A stretch of DNA of 64,000 bases from Fulvimarina pelagi HTCC2506 (lineage in GTDB: Bacteria; Pseudomonadota; Alphaproteobacteria; Rhizobiales; Rhizobiaceae), in contig NZ_DS022272.1 in assembly GCF_000153705.1 (NCBI RefSeq), positions 1,433,839 through 1,497,838 of the forward strand, given 5' to 3'. The first letter of the stretch is position 1, and each line of letters begins with the position of its first letter. Shown in pieces: positions 55,797 to 64,000 of the stretch. The position numbers and the translations under genes were made by a program. The notes beneath the pieces are model-generated. The model had not been told where the DNA came from and searched no databases. It saw only the letters and a program-made list of their open reading frames with translations.

Positions 55797-56342
55797 ATGG
55801 TCGAAGAAGCGCCGTTGATCCTGACATTGCGCTTCGATGACGAAAGCTACGAGCGCTTTCAGAAGCTCAGGCAGGAGTATTTTCCCCCATCGAAGAACTT
55901 TATTCCGGCTCATCTGACCCTGTTTCACCACCTGCCCGGAGACGAGCTTGAGATGGTGACTGGGCATCTCGACAAAACGATCACCGAATGGCGGCCGATC
56001 AAGTGCCGTGTCTCTGGCCTGCGCTTTCTAGGCAAGGGCGTTGCCTACGAAATCGACAGCCCTCAGCTGGAGCGGTTGCGCGCCAATCTTGCGGGTCATT
56101 TCTATGACCATCTCACCGCGCAGGACAGACACCGGATCAAGCCGCACATCACGATCCAGAACAAGGTCGAGGCCTCGGTCGCCAGAAAGCTCTACGAAGA
56201 GCTCGACAGCGAGTTCGAGCCATTCAACTTCGATGCGACCGGGCTGTTGCTCTGGTTCTATCGCGGCGGACCCTGGGAGTCCGCCGGCGAATTCCTGTTC
56301 TGCCACGAAGGTCCAGAAGTTGACGGCACTCTCGATGCCTGA
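55797..56342 (+). CDS. 2H phosphoesterase, 2'-5' RNA ligase-like
   Basis: 181 aa with the two HxT motifs of the LigT-like superfamily: H39-L-T41 in AHLTLFHH and H117-I-T119 in KPHITIQN. Members act on 2',5' or cyclic phosphodiesters of RNA or nucleotides. GGAGGG lies upstream of the ATG. Between the terminator of the previous gene and the convergent aspS. Confidence 0.87.
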   Translation: MVEEAPLILTLRFDDESYERFQKLRQEYFPPSKNFIPAHLTLFHHLPGDELEMVTGHLDKTITEWRPIKCRVSGLRFLGKGVAYEIDSPQLERLRANLAGHFYDHLTAQDRHRIKPHITIQNKVEASVARKLYEELDSEFEPFNFDATGLLLWFYRGGPWESAGEFLFCHEGPEVDGTLDA

Positions 56343-56390
56343 ACAGGGCAGAGAGAGCGACGGAAAGCAGTCGGCCCGGCGACCCGCCTA

Positions 56391-58178
56391 TTATTCCTTC
56401 GCCTTAGGCGCCATCCGCAGCCCCAACTCCCGCAGCTGGGCAGGGCTCGCCTCGGCCGGTGCGCCCATCAACAGGTCGAAGGCCTGCTGGTTCATCGGGA
56501 AGAGAGCGATCTCGCGCAGGTTCCGCGCCCCACAAAGCAGCATGACGATGCGGTCGATGCCGGCTGCCATGCCGCCATGGGGCGGCGCGCCGTACTGGAA
56601 AGCGCGATAGAGGCCACCGAAGCGCTCCTCGACCGTCGCCTGATCATAGCCGGCCAGCTCGAACGCCTTGACCATCGTCTCCGGCACCGAGTTGCGGATA
56701 CCGCCCGAGGCGATCTCGAAGCCGTTGCAGACGACGTCATACTGGAATGCCTTGATCGACAGTGGCTCCTCGTTTTGAAGCGCATCCATCCCGCCCTGGG
56801 GCATCGAGAACGGGTTGTGGGCGAAATCGATCTTCTTCTCGTCTTCGTCATATTCGTAGAACGGGAAGTCGACGATCCAGGCAAGCTCGTAGCGGTCGCG
56901 ATCGACGAGGTTGAGTTCTTCGCCGACGCGCGTACGCGCAGAGCCGGCGAAGGCCATGAACTTCTCAGGGCGCCCGGCGACAAAAAAGCAGGCGTCCCCG
57001 CTTTCGAGACCGAGCTGAGTGCGGACGGCCTCCGTGCGCTCAGGCCCGATATTCTTGGCAAGGGGGCCAGCGCCCGAGATTTCGTCGCCCTCCGCGCGCC
57101 AGAAGATGTAGCCGAGGCCGGGCTGGCCCTCGCCCTGCGCCCAGGAATTCATGCGGTCGCAAAAAGCGCGGCTGCCGCCGGTCTTCGCCGGAATCGCCCA
57201 AACCTCGACCTTCTCGTCGTTTGCGATCATGTTCGCGAAAACCTTAAAGCCCGAGCCGGCGAAATGCTCGGTCACTGCGCTCATCTCGATCGGATTTCTC
57301 AGGTCCGGCTTGTCGGTGCCGTACTTGCGCATGGATTCGGCATAAGGAATGCGCCTGAAGGTGTCCGTCACCGGCTTGCCGTCGGCGAACGTCTTGAAGA
57401 CGTCGCGGATCACCGGCTCCATCGTCTGGAAGATGTCCTCCTGCTCGACGAAGCTCATCTCCACGTCGAGCTGGTAGAATTCGCCATAGAAGCGATCGGC
57501 GCGCGGATCCTCGTCGCGAAAACAGGGCGCGATCTGGAAATACCGGTCGAAACCGGAGATCATCAGAAGCTGCTTATACTGCTGCGGTGCTTGGGGCAGC
57601 GCGTAGAACATGCCGTTGTGAAGGCGCGAGGGCACCAGAAAGTCGCGCGCGCCCTCGGGAGAAGACGCCGTCAGGATCGGCGTCTGGAACTCGGTGAAGG
57701 CCGCGCCTTGCATCAGCTCGCGGATCTTCGAGATAATCTTCGTGCGCCGCATGATGTTCTTGTGCAGCGTCTCGCGGCGCAGATCTAGAAAACGGTATTT
57801 GAGACGGATGTCTTCGGGGTATTCCGGCTCGCCGAACACCGGCAGCGGCAGTTCCTTGGCGGGCGAAAGCACCTCGATCTCGCGGGCGAAGATCTCGATA
57901 TCGCCGGTCGGCAGTTTCGGGTTCACCGTCTCGGCCGAGCGCGCCTTCACCTCGCCATCGATGCGGATGACCCATTCCCCGCGCACCGCTTCGGCCGTGC
58001 TGAACGCCGGCGAGTCCGGATCGACCACCACCTGAGTCAGTCCGTAGTGATCGCGCAGATCGATGAACAACAGCCCGCCATGGTCGCGAATGCGGTGAGC
58101 CCAGCCGGACAGGCGGACGGTGTCGCCGACATGGGCGCTGCGCAGATCGGCGCAGGAATGGCTGCGATAGCGGTGCAT
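56391..58178 (-). CDS. aspS: Aspartyl-tRNA synthetase
   Basis: 595 aa, normal for the bacterial type. OB-fold anticodon domain (1-110, [15 protein letters not shown]), class II motif 2 [19 protein letters not shown], the GAD insertion domain of bacterial AspRS (about 280-410) and motif 3 [13 protein letters not shown]. Many Alphaproteobacteria have a non-discriminating enzyme that also charges tRNA-Asn; this cannot be settled by eye. Confidence 0.96.
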   Translation of the reverse strand: MHRYRSHSCADLRSAHVGDTVRLSGWAHRIRDHGGLLFIDLRDHYGLTQVVVDPDSPAFSTAEAVRGEWVIRIDGEVKARSAETVNPKLPTGDIEIFAREIEVLSPAKELPLPVFGEPEYPEDIRLKYRFLDLRRETLHKNIMRRTKIISKIRELMQGAAFTEFQTPILTASSPEGARDFLVPSRLHNGMFYALPQAPQQYKQLLMISGFDRYFQIAPCFRDEDPRADRFYGEFYQLDVEMSFVEQEDIFQTMEPVIRDVFKTFADGKPVTDTFRRIPYAESMRKYGTDKPDLRNPIEMSAVTEHFAGSGFKVFANMIANDEKVEVWAIPAKTGGSRAFCDRMNSWAQGEGQPGLGYIFWRAEGDEISGAGPLAKNIGPERTEAVRTQLGLESGDACFFVAGRPEKFMAFAGSARTRVGEELNLVDRDRYELAWIVDFPFYEYDEDEKKIDFAHNPFSMPQGGMDALQNEEPLSIKAFQYDVVCNGFEIASGGIRNSVPETMVKAFELAGYDQATVEERFGGLYRAFQYGAPPHGGMAAGIDRIVMLLCGARNLREIALFPMNQQAFDLLMGAPAEASPAQLRELGLRMAPKAKE

Positions 58179-58379
58179 GGAGGATTCGTTCTCTCAGATG
58201 TCTTGTGATCCGCTCTGACGGGCCGTACTGCAGCGCTCAGTGAGGGCGCGGAACGGGCGGCGGATCGTATGGAAAATCGCGCCGGACAAGCGCATTTGTC
58301 GTCGCGGATGTCAAGTTTTCATGGGCAAAGGTCGGGCCTCTGCTTTTTTATGGACGCCGCGCGTTCTAAGACCGAAGCC

Positions 58380-59531
58380 ATGGAACCGATCAAGACGACC
58401 GAAGCCCTGACGCGCGCCTGCGAAGCACTCTCGCGATCGCCATATGTCACAGTCGATACCGAATTCATCCGCGAGACGACGTTCTGGCCCGAGCTCTGTT
58501 TGATCCAGATGGCCTCGGACGACACAGAGGTGCTGGTCGACCCGCTCGCCAAGGGCCTCTCGCTCGACCCGTTCTTCGCGCTGATGGCAGACGAGAGTGT
58601 GGTGAAAGTCTTCCACGCTGCGCGACAGGATCTGGAAATCGTCTACAAACTCGGCGCCGTCATCCCGAAGCCGCTCTTCGACACTCAGATCGCGGCGATG
58701 GTCTGCGGCTTCGGCGAGTCGATTGCCTACGACCAGCTGGTGGCGCGGCTCACGGACGGCCGAATCGACAAGAGCTCGCGCTTCACCGACTGGCGTCATC
58801 GTCCGCTCTCGGACAAGCAGCTGACTTATGCGCTGGCGGACGTGACGCATCTGCGGGACGTCTACAAGGCGCTGAAGGCCCAGCTCGAAGAGACGAGCCG
58901 CCATTCCTGGCTCGACGAGGAGATGGCGATCCTTGCCGACCCGCAGACCTACGACCTTCATCCGGACGACGCCTGGCGGCGCATGAAGATGCGGGTGAAG
59001 AAGCCAATCGAACTCCAGATTTTGAAGGAGGTCGCAGCTTGGCGCGAGCGCGAGGCGCGATCGAACGACAGGCCGCGGGGCCGCATCCTCAAGGACGACG
59101 CGATCTACGAGATCGCCCAGCAAAAGCCTGCCAGCGAAGCCGATCTCGGTCGGTTGCGGTCGCTCCCGAAGGGCTTTGAACGATCGAGCGCAGCGCGCGG
59201 CATTCTTGAAGCGATCGAGCGGGCCAAAGCGGTCCCGAAGGGCGATCTTCCCTCGATCCCGCGCCCGGCAGCGCTGCCGGAGGGCACCCAGGCCGCCGTC
59301 GAATTCCTGCGCGTCCTTCTGAAGATCGTTGTCGAGGAGGAGGCCGTCGCCGCCAAGCTGATCGCCAATTCGGACGATCTCGAGAAGCTCGCGGTCCATG
59401 GCGAAGACGCGAAGATTGCGGCACTCGCAGGCTGGCGGCGGGAAATCTTCGGCAATCGTGCGCTCAGACTCCTCCAAGGCGAAAGCGCGCTGGTCTACCG
59501 GAACAGAAAGGTCGAGGTCATTTCGGTCTGA
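58380..59531 (+). CDS. rnd: Ribonuclease D
   Basis: 383 aa from the ATG at 58380; earlier in-frame ATGs (58269, 58350) give a non-conserved extension. DEDD exonuclease: Exo I YVTVDTEFIRE, Exo II VFHAARQDLEIVYKL, Exo III QLTYALADVTHLRDVY. One or two HRDC-like helical domains follow (ELQILKEVAAWREREA). Trims tRNA 3' ends. Convergent with ppx and divergent from aspS. Confidence 0.94.
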   Translation: MEPIKTTEALTRACEALSRSPYVTVDTEFIRETTFWPELCLIQMASDDTEVLVDPLAKGLSLDPFFALMADESVVKVFHAARQDLEIVYKLGAVIPKPLFDTQIAAMVCGFGESIAYDQLVARLTDGRIDKSSRFTDWRHRPLSDKQLTYALADVTHLRDVYKALKAQLEETSRHSWLDEEMAILADPQTYDLHPDDAWRRMKMRVKKPIELQILKEVAAWREREARSNDRPRGRILKDDAIYEIAQQKPASEADLGRLRSLPKGFERSSAARGILEAIERAKAVPKGDLPSIPRPAALPEGTQAAVEFLRVLLKIVVEEEAVAAKLIANSDDLEKLAVHGEDAKIAALAGWRREIFGNRALRLLQGESALVYRNRKVEVISV

Positions 59532-59544
59532 TCCAGCTCAGCAC

Positions 59545-61059
59545 TCAGCGTGCCTCCATCCTCAGCGGTTGTCCGACGATCTTGGCGAACTGCTCGAGCC
59601 GGCCTTCGGGCCGCGCCCCGATCAGGCCCTCCAGATCGCGCGGCAAGATAAGGGTGAAGCCGCCGCGCGGATCCTGCGCCCAGCGGAATCGGTCGAGGAT
59701 GCCCGGCATCGAGGCCGTCATCAAATATGTGACGCGGAAGAGCGAGCCGAGCATGCGGGCACGTTCCAAGAGTCTCGGCTCGACCAGAGTTTCGAGGTCC
59801 GGAAGCTGGGCCTGGGCGAACGTCCCCTCGTGCCGGAAATAGTTCGTCAGGCCGAGATAGGCCCGGCCTCGATGGTCGATCGCCGGAAAGGCCGCATGGG
59901 CGATGATCGAGAGTGCCTGAAGGCCGCGATAGTCTGGATGGGCTCGCCAGCCGATATCGGCGAGAAGGCAGGCCGCAGTGCGCAGGCGCTTTTCCTCCTC
60001 GGTCTCCTCGACGCCAAGCGCTTCGAACGTCCTCGCCGTCCAGGCGACCAGTTCCTCGGCATGGTCTGGCGAGCGCGAACGCAGGATCGCGAGTTCTCGC
60101 GCGGCCTCTATGAGGGGATCTTTTGCACGCTCTTCCGCCGAGAGCAGCGAATGAAGATAGCCCTCTCGCACGCCGAGTGCCGAGACGACGATCTCCGAAG
60201 GTTTGAGGTATTTCAGAACGCTCTTTAGCGTGATCGCGCCGAAAGCAAGCAGCGAACGGCGCGACTTCGATACGGCTTCGATCCCGCTCAGCTTCTCCGG
60301 GTCGCCCTTGACGACGCTGTCGAGAAACTTCTCCAGTTTCGCCGCCGGCATCGTGTAGCCGTGCATGACGTGCAGCGGATAACTGCTTTGCTGCATATGC
60401 AGCTTGGCAAGGTTGCGCCAGGTCCCGCCGACCGCGAAGAACGGTTTGTCGTCTGCACTTCCGACGAGGGAACAGGACTGGAAATGGCTGTCGGCGATCG
60501 CCTGCGCAGCCTTAAGATCACCGTTCGCCAAGTCCTGAAGCCGTAGCCCCCCGAGCGGCATCGTCAGCCCCCCGGAAAGTTCGTCCCCCTGAACCCGCAC
60601 GAGTTCGAGGCTGCCGCCGCCGAGATCGCCGACGATCCCGTTCGGCTGATGGAAGCCGCTCATCACACCTTCGGCGGCGTAGCGCGCTTCGTCCGCACCC
60701 GAGAGGATAGCGATCGGCCGGCCGATCGCCTCTTCCGCGGCCTCTAGAAATTCCGGGCCGTTCGTCGCCTCGCGGCTGGCAGCTGTCGCGAGCGGATAGA
60801 GGTCGCCGATCCGCGCCTGATCGGCGATCCGTCGAAACCGGCGCAGCGCTGCGAGGGCGCTGTCGACGGCGCTCTGATCGAGCCGGTTCGTCTGCGCAAG
60901 CCCCTTGCCGAGTCCGCTCAGTATCTTCTCGTTGAAGAGCACGGTCAGGGACCGCGAATGGCCCTCGTAGATTACAAGACGGACCGAATTCGAGCCGATG
61001 TCGACGACACCGACCGGCTTTCGTCCGATAAGGCGGCCCTGACCGAGCGCCTCACTCAT
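59545..61059 (-). CDS. ppx: Exopolyphosphatase (Ppx/GppA family)
   Basis: 504 aa from the ATG at 61059; alternatives at 61068 and 61089. Actin-like ATPase fold: phosphate-1 [16 protein letters not shown], phosphate-2 [12 protein letters not shown] and [10 protein letters not shown]. The C-terminal HD-like helical region has [15 protein letters not shown]. Degrades polyphosphate and/or pppGpp. Its start overlaps the end of ppk, so synthesis and breakdown enzymes are translationally linked. Confidence 0.93.
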   Translation of the reverse strand: MSEALGQGRLIGRKPVGVVDIGSNSVRLVIYEGHSRSLTVLFNEKILSGLGKGLAQTNRLDQSAVDSALAALRRFRRIADQARIGDLYPLATAASREATNGPEFLEAAEEAIGRPIAILSGADEARYAAEGVMSGFHQPNGIVGDLGGGSLELVRVQGDELSGGLTMPLGGLRLQDLANGDLKAAQAIADSHFQSCSLVGSADDKPFFAVGGTWRNLAKLHMQQSSYPLHVMHGYTMPAAKLEKFLDSVVKGDPEKLSGIEAVSKSRRSLLAFGAITLKSVLKYLKPSEIVVSALGVREGYLHSLLSAEERAKDPLIEAARELAILRSRSPDHAEELVAWTARTFEALGVEETEEEKRLRTAACLLADIGWRAHPDYRGLQALSIIAHAAFPAIDHRGRAYLGLTNYFRHEGTFAQAQLPDLETLVEPRLLERARMLGSLFRVTYLMTASMPGILDRFRWAQDPRGGFTLILPRDLEGLIGARPEGRLEQFAKIVGQPLRMEAR

Positions 61060-63439
61060 CTCCGGCATGCTCCGCCCGCTGCCTTGCAATCAGGCGCGGT
61101 GCGTCGGTCTTCAGCGCCTTCCCGCGCCCGGAAAGTGAGGGATTGGTCATAAAATATCGCTGCGCGTTGAAGGGTTGTTCGCCATCGCTAGGCTTGATGT
61201 GGCGCGAAGACCCGTCCGCGGCAACCGACCAGCTCTGCTGATTGTCGAGGATGTTGCCGAGCATAATCTGCGACAGCACCTGGCTGTGCACCGTCGGCGT
61301 CTCGATCGGCACGAGGGTCTCGACCCGCCGGTCGAGATTGCGCGGCATGATGTCGGCGGAGCCCATCAGCACGATCGCCTCTTCGGACGGCAGCCCCTGC
61401 CCGTTGCCGAAACAGTAGATCCGACTGTGTTCCAGGAAGCGACCGACGATGGATTTCACTCGGATATTGTCGGACAGGCCCGGCACCCGAGGGCGAAGGC
61501 AGCAAATGCCGCGCACGATAAGATCGATTTCGACGCCAGCCTGGCTGGCCCGATAGAGCGCGTCGATCGTCTTCCCATCAACGAGCGAGTTCATCTTCAT
61601 CCAGATCTGCGCCGGCCGGCCGGCCTCGGCATGCTCTGCTTCGCGTTCGATGTGCTCGATGATCCGATCGCGCATGAAGAGAGGTGAAACCGCGAGCTTT
61701 CGCACATCCGCGGGCTCGGCATAGCCGGTGATGTAGTTGAAGACGAGTTGAACGTCGTGCGCGATATCCGGATCGGCAGTGAAGTAGCTGAGATCGGTAT
61801 AAATCTTCGCGGTGATCGGGTGATAGTTGCCCGTGCCTATATGGCAGAAGTTGATCAGCCTGCCTTCCTCGCGCCGCACCACGAGAGCCAGCTTGGCATG
61901 GGTCTTCTTCTCGATGAATCCGAAGACCACCTGGACACCGGCCCGCTCCAGATCGCGCGCCCAGCGGATATTGGCTTCCTCGTCGAACCGCGCCTTGAGC
62001 TCCACGAGCGCGGTCACCGATTTGCCGGCCTCGGCTGCCTCGATCAAGGCGCGCACGATCGGCGAATCGTTCGAGGTCCGGTAGAGCGTCTGCTTGATGG
62101 CGACGACGTTCGGATCGTTCGCCGCCTGCCGCACGAACTGCACCACCACGTCGAAGGACTCGTAGGGGTGGTGGACAATGATGTCCTTCTCGCGAATCGC
62201 GGCGAAGCAGTCGCCATTGTGCTCGCGAATGCGCTCAGGAAAGCGCGGGATGTACGGTTTGAACTTCAGATCGTCCCGGTCGATCTTGCAGATCTGCGAG
62301 AGGGCATCGAGCGCCAGCATGCCGTCCATTACGGCGACACGAGACTCCGGCGTTCCAATTTCCGAGGCCACGAAGTTCCGCAATCCGGCCTGCATGGACT
62401 TGTCGAATTCGGTTCGGATCACCGAACCCCGACGCCGGCGCTTCAGCGCGCTTTCATAGAAACGGACGAGGTCCTCTGCCTCTTCCTCAACCTCGATATC
62501 CGAGTCGCGAATGACTCGAAACGTACCGCTGCCCTCCACCGTGTAGCCTGGAAAAAGCTTGCCGATGAAGCATTCGACGATGCTTTCGAGCGGTACGAAA
62601 CGATAGACGCCATCCTCCTTGAGCGGAATCTGAACAAAGCGCTGCAGCGCCACCGGGAGGCGGATAAGCGCGTTCATCTTCTCCGCGTCGCGCACCCGCC
62701 TCAGCTGGAGGCCGATCGAGAATCCGAGATTTGGAATGAACGGAAATGGGTGGGCTGGATCGATCGAGAGCGGCGTCAAAGCTGGGAAGATCGTCTCATC
62801 GAATTGTCGCGCGAGCCAGGAACGATCATCATCCGACAACTGATCCGGCTTCAGGATGTGGACATTTTCCGCATTCATGAGTTCCATGAGTTCGGCGAGC
62901 GAAGCTTGCTGCTCGGCCTGAAGCACTTCGACTTCGGCAAGGATCTTGTCCAGCTGCTCCTGCGCCGTCAGCCCATCGAGCGAACGGACGGTGATCTTCT
63001 CGCGGACCTGGCCCTCAAGACCGGCAACGCGAACCATGAAGAATTCGTCGAGATTGTCGGCCGAGATCGACAGGAACCGCAGACGTTCCAACAGCGGATG
63101 ATCGACGTTGCGGGACTCTTCGAGGACGCGGCGATTGAAGTGGAGCCACGAGAGTTCGCGATTCATAAATCGGTCTTGCGGCAGTTCCGAAGGCCTGCGC
63201 TCCTCGCTCTCCTTCGCCTCCACCACCTGCGGCGGCGCATGCTCTAGGATGACCTCGACTTCGTTCGCGACGGTTTCTTCGTAGGGCGAAGAATGATCCG
63301 CAGCCGCGGTGATCTCGACACCTTTCGCCGTATCCGTCCTTGCGTGCGAGACGGTTGTCCGAGCGGCCTTCGAAGACCTGCTTGGCTTTGCGCCCTTATG
63401 AGCCCGCCTCGCCGTGGATTTCGTCCTGTCTTCGCTCAT
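61052..63439 (-). CDS. ppk: Polyphosphate kinase
   Basis: 795 aa from the ATG at 63439. Ppk1 domains: N-terminal [18 protein letters not shown], a middle head domain, and two PLD-like C-terminal domains. The autophosphorylated His lies in [15 protein letters not shown]; the second His region is [22 protein letters not shown] Ser/Thr/Ala/Lys-rich extension of about 90 residues precedes the conserved start. A frame extension to 63676 overlaps the hda end and is not supported. Downstream ppx overlaps by 8 bp. Confidence 0.95.
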   Translation of the reverse strand: MSEDRTKSTARRAHKGAKPSRSSKAARTTVSHARTDTAKGVEITAAADHSSPYEETVANEVEVILEHAPPQVVEAKESEERRPSELPQDRFMNRELSWLHFNRRVLEESRNVDHPLLERLRFLSISADNLDEFFMVRVAGLEGQVREKITVRSLDGLTAQEQLDKILAEVEVLQAEQQASLAELMELMNAENVHILKPDQLSDDDRSWLARQFDETIFPALTPLSIDPAHPFPFIPNLGFSIGLQLRRVRDAEKMNALIRLPVALQRFVQIPLKEDGVYRFVPLESIVECFIGKLFPGYTVEGSGTFRVIRDSDIEVEEEAEDLVRFYESALKRRRRGSVIRTEFDKSMQAGLRNFVASEIGTPESRVAVMDGMLALDALSQICKIDRDDLKFKPYIPRFPERIREHNGDCFAAIREKDIIVHHPYESFDVVVQFVRQAANDPNVVAIKQTLYRTSNDSPIVRALIEAAEAGKSVTALVELKARFDEEANIRWARDLERAGVQVVFGFIEKKTHAKLALVVRREEGRLINFCHIGTGNYHPITAKIYTDLSYFTADPDIAHDVQLVFNYITGYAEPADVRKLAVSPLFMRDRIIEHIEREAEHAEAGRPAQIWMKMNSLVDGKTIDALYRASQAGVEIDLIVRGICCLRPRVPGLSDNIRVKSIVGRFLEHSRIYCFGNGQGLPSEEAIVLMGSADIMPRNLDRRVETLVPIETPTVHSQVLSQIMLGNILDNQQSWSVAADGSSRHIKPSDGEQPFNAQRYFMTNPSLSGRGKALKTDAPRLIARQRAEHAGDE

Positions 63440-63524
63440 GAACAATCCATCTGATTGAGGTCTCGTCTCGTCGAAATCGCTTTTATTGCAGTTCGATGGA
63501 AGTTTTGCGTCGGTACTATGCACC

Positions 63525-64000
63525 CTACCCGGATGACATGCCCGCGCCGGAGTGGCGCTCCAGAACCCTGCGGACGAACGGTTTCGTGATCCGACTCTTT
63601 TCTGCGAGCGCCTGTCGATTGATGTCTTCGACGATCGCTCGCGCAGCCGATCCGGTGCGTTCAATCCTCGTGGCAAGATAGGTCAAAGTCGGAGGATCGA
63701 CGACCAACTGATGGTCCGAGAAGCGCTTTGCGAGAATGCCCTCAAATAGCACGTCGTCCGGAGGATCGAGGTCTGCCCGGGCGGCCGCCGAAAGGCGAGA
63801 AACGAGATCCGGAAGCCGGCCTGCCATCATTTTCGGCGACACGCGCGACGTTGCCAGCACCCAGCCCTGACCAAGCCGCGCCGCGTTTATGGGCGCAAAG
63901 AGATCGCTGTCGGCAACATCCGGTCGATCTATGTCATCGATCACCAAGCGGAAACCGCCCGAAAGCGGACCGATTTCGCCCAGTCCGAGGATCGTTGCGT
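63525..64000 (-). CDS. hda: DnaA-related regulator Hda (partial, 5' end outside)
   Basis: C-terminal about 158 residues of a DnaA-like AAA protein; the frame stays open to the right edge of the window. Visible: the Walker B region [10 protein letters not shown], then [19 protein letters not shown], the segment [15 protein letters not shown] and the lid helices ending FVRRVLERH. The usual DnaA DNA-binding domain is absent, as in Hda/HdaA, which promotes regulatory inactivation of DnaA with the sliding clamp. It precedes ppk, a common order in Rhizobiales. Confidence 0.87.
   Translation of the reverse strand, partial: ATILGLGEIGPLSGGFRLVIDDIDRPDVADSDLFAPINAARLGQGWVLATSRVSPKMMAGRLPDLVSRLSAAARADLDPPDDVLFEGILAKRFSDHQLVVDPPTLTYLATRIERTGSAARAIVEDINRQALAEKSRITKPFVRRVLERHSGAGMSSG

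Noticed and set aside
56577-57788. 403-residue plus-strand frame opposite aspS
   Set aside because: Antisense shadow of aspS without own ribosome site or recognisable sequence.
61748-63247. 499-residue plus-strand frame opposite ppk
   Set aside because: Antisense shadow of ppk; high GC3 keeps it open.

Overview
The window is chromosomal DNA of an alphaproteobacterium of the order Hyphomicrobiales (Rhizobiales). This rests on gene order as well as content: nrdR-ribD-ribE-ribH-nusB behind glyA; bamE divergent from a CBP3-like chaperone-DUF177-plsX-fabH-ihfA-merR block; L,D-transpeptidase-ldtR-small membrane protein-hemB; hda-ppk-ppx; and a rhizobial-type glycerol ABC importer operon. Base composition is GC-rich except for a visibly AT-richer patch at about 24.6-25.5 kb. 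The genus cannot be fixed from the sequence; an Aurantimonadaceae-like lineage is a guess.

Layout. 0-2.9 kb: replicative helicase dnaB and alanine racemase alr. 2.9-28.8 kb is mostly accessory. It starts with a solitary TadG/VWA pilus-type protein and a small lipoprotein. The glycerol operon glpD-S-T-P-Q-(SH3 gene)-U-V on the minus strand follows, with divergent glpR and a phased TTCAT repeat array between them. Next is a four-gene, ATGA-coupled signalling operon: REC-DUF3369-histidine kinase, OmpR-type regulator, large membrane sensor kinase and an orphan peptide-type solute-binding protein. After a short MscS-like channel and tRNA-Arg(CCG) come three unusual genes: a secreted protein with twelve 12-residue GRGD repeats, a transglutaminase-like lipoprotein, and a membrane-anchored coiled-coil protein with five two-cysteine modules.

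28.9-64 kb is largely core metabolism and housekeeping: pdxJ, tRNA-Leu(TAA), the plsX-fabH-ihfA block, the riboflavin/nusB block, glyA, an L,D-transpeptidase with LdtR, hemB, bpt, parC, aspS, rnd, ppx, ppk and a truncated hda at the right edge. Single transporters (MFS, SLC13, EamA), an MBL-fold hydrolase, a GNAT enzyme, a 2H phosphoesterase and an uncharacterised periplasmic protein are interspersed.

Functionally, the glp genes form a closed uptake-plus-oxidation unit for glycerol, with glycerol kinase presumably elsewhere. Its two ATPases look asymmetric: one composite ATP site is consensus and the other degenerate. The strongest candidates for undescribed biology are the SBP/two-kinase/regulator operon, the five-module cysteine-pair protein, the GRGD repeat protein, the asymmetric GlpS/GlpT pair and the SH3-domain gene inside the glp operon. 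No CRISPR array, insertion sequence, prophage or recognised defence system was seen.
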